Shown here piece after piece: positions 6,535 through 6,553 of a stretch of 6,553 nucleotides of DNA; the stretch's first letter is position 1, and each line of letters starts with the position of its first letter. The stretch is taken from the NCBI GenBank assembly GCA_029287875.1, contig JARFQH010000122.1, positions 1-6,553 of the forward strand. Direction: 5' to 3'. The notes beneath the pieces are model-generated. The model was not told the DNA's origin, searched no databases, and saw only the letters and a list, made by a program, of their open reading frames with translations. The translations under genes and the position numbers were made by a program. This DNA is from Desulfobacteraceae bacterium. Its GTDB lineage: Bacteria; Desulfobacterota; Desulfobacteria; Desulfobacterales; SG8-13.

Positions 6535-6553
6535 TTACACCATTATTCAAATA

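Overview
The window holds three protein-coding genes and one structured intergenic region. It looks like chromosomal DNA of a Gram-negative, LPS-making bacterium of moderately high GC. The KdsB and PyrG sequences and the very large GlmS-like protein suggest a member of the Desulfobacterota (former Deltaproteobacteria). That placement is an impression from sequence style, not the result of a search. I see no tRNA, rRNA, CRISPR array, transposase or phage gene.

Layout: bases 1-639 (+) are the 3' four fifths of kdsB (CMP-KDO synthetase), cut by the left window edge. A short gap follows. Bases 662-4471 (+) encode a 1269-residue protein that is recognisably glucosamine-6-phosphate synthase (GlmS) but twice its normal size. 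It keeps the catalytic residues of both the glutaminase half and the sugar isomerase half. It also carries a non-canonical N-terminal leader, a large helical insertion in the glutaminase domain, an insertion before the C-tail, and about 208 extra residues after the C-tail. Bases 4472-4875 carry no gene. They hold a GTTGG-rich degenerate repeat, small palindromes, and a roughly 195-bp element bounded by imperfect inverted repeats. Bases 4876-6522 (-) are a complete, ordinary pyrG (CTP synthase), convergent with the other two genes; its Shine-Dalgarno site is visible near the right edge.

The genes are metabolically coherent. PyrG makes CTP, KdsB spends CTP to activate KDO, and GlmS-type activity supplies glucosamine-6-phosphate for UDP-GlcNAc, the precursor of lipid A and peptidoglycan. 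Two of the three are glutamine amidotransferases of unrelated fold: Ntn type for the GlmS-like protein and triad class I for PyrG. The enlarged GlmS-like protein is the item most worth attention. The main open question is how its catalytic cysteine, at residue 61 of the longest reading frame, becomes N-terminal.
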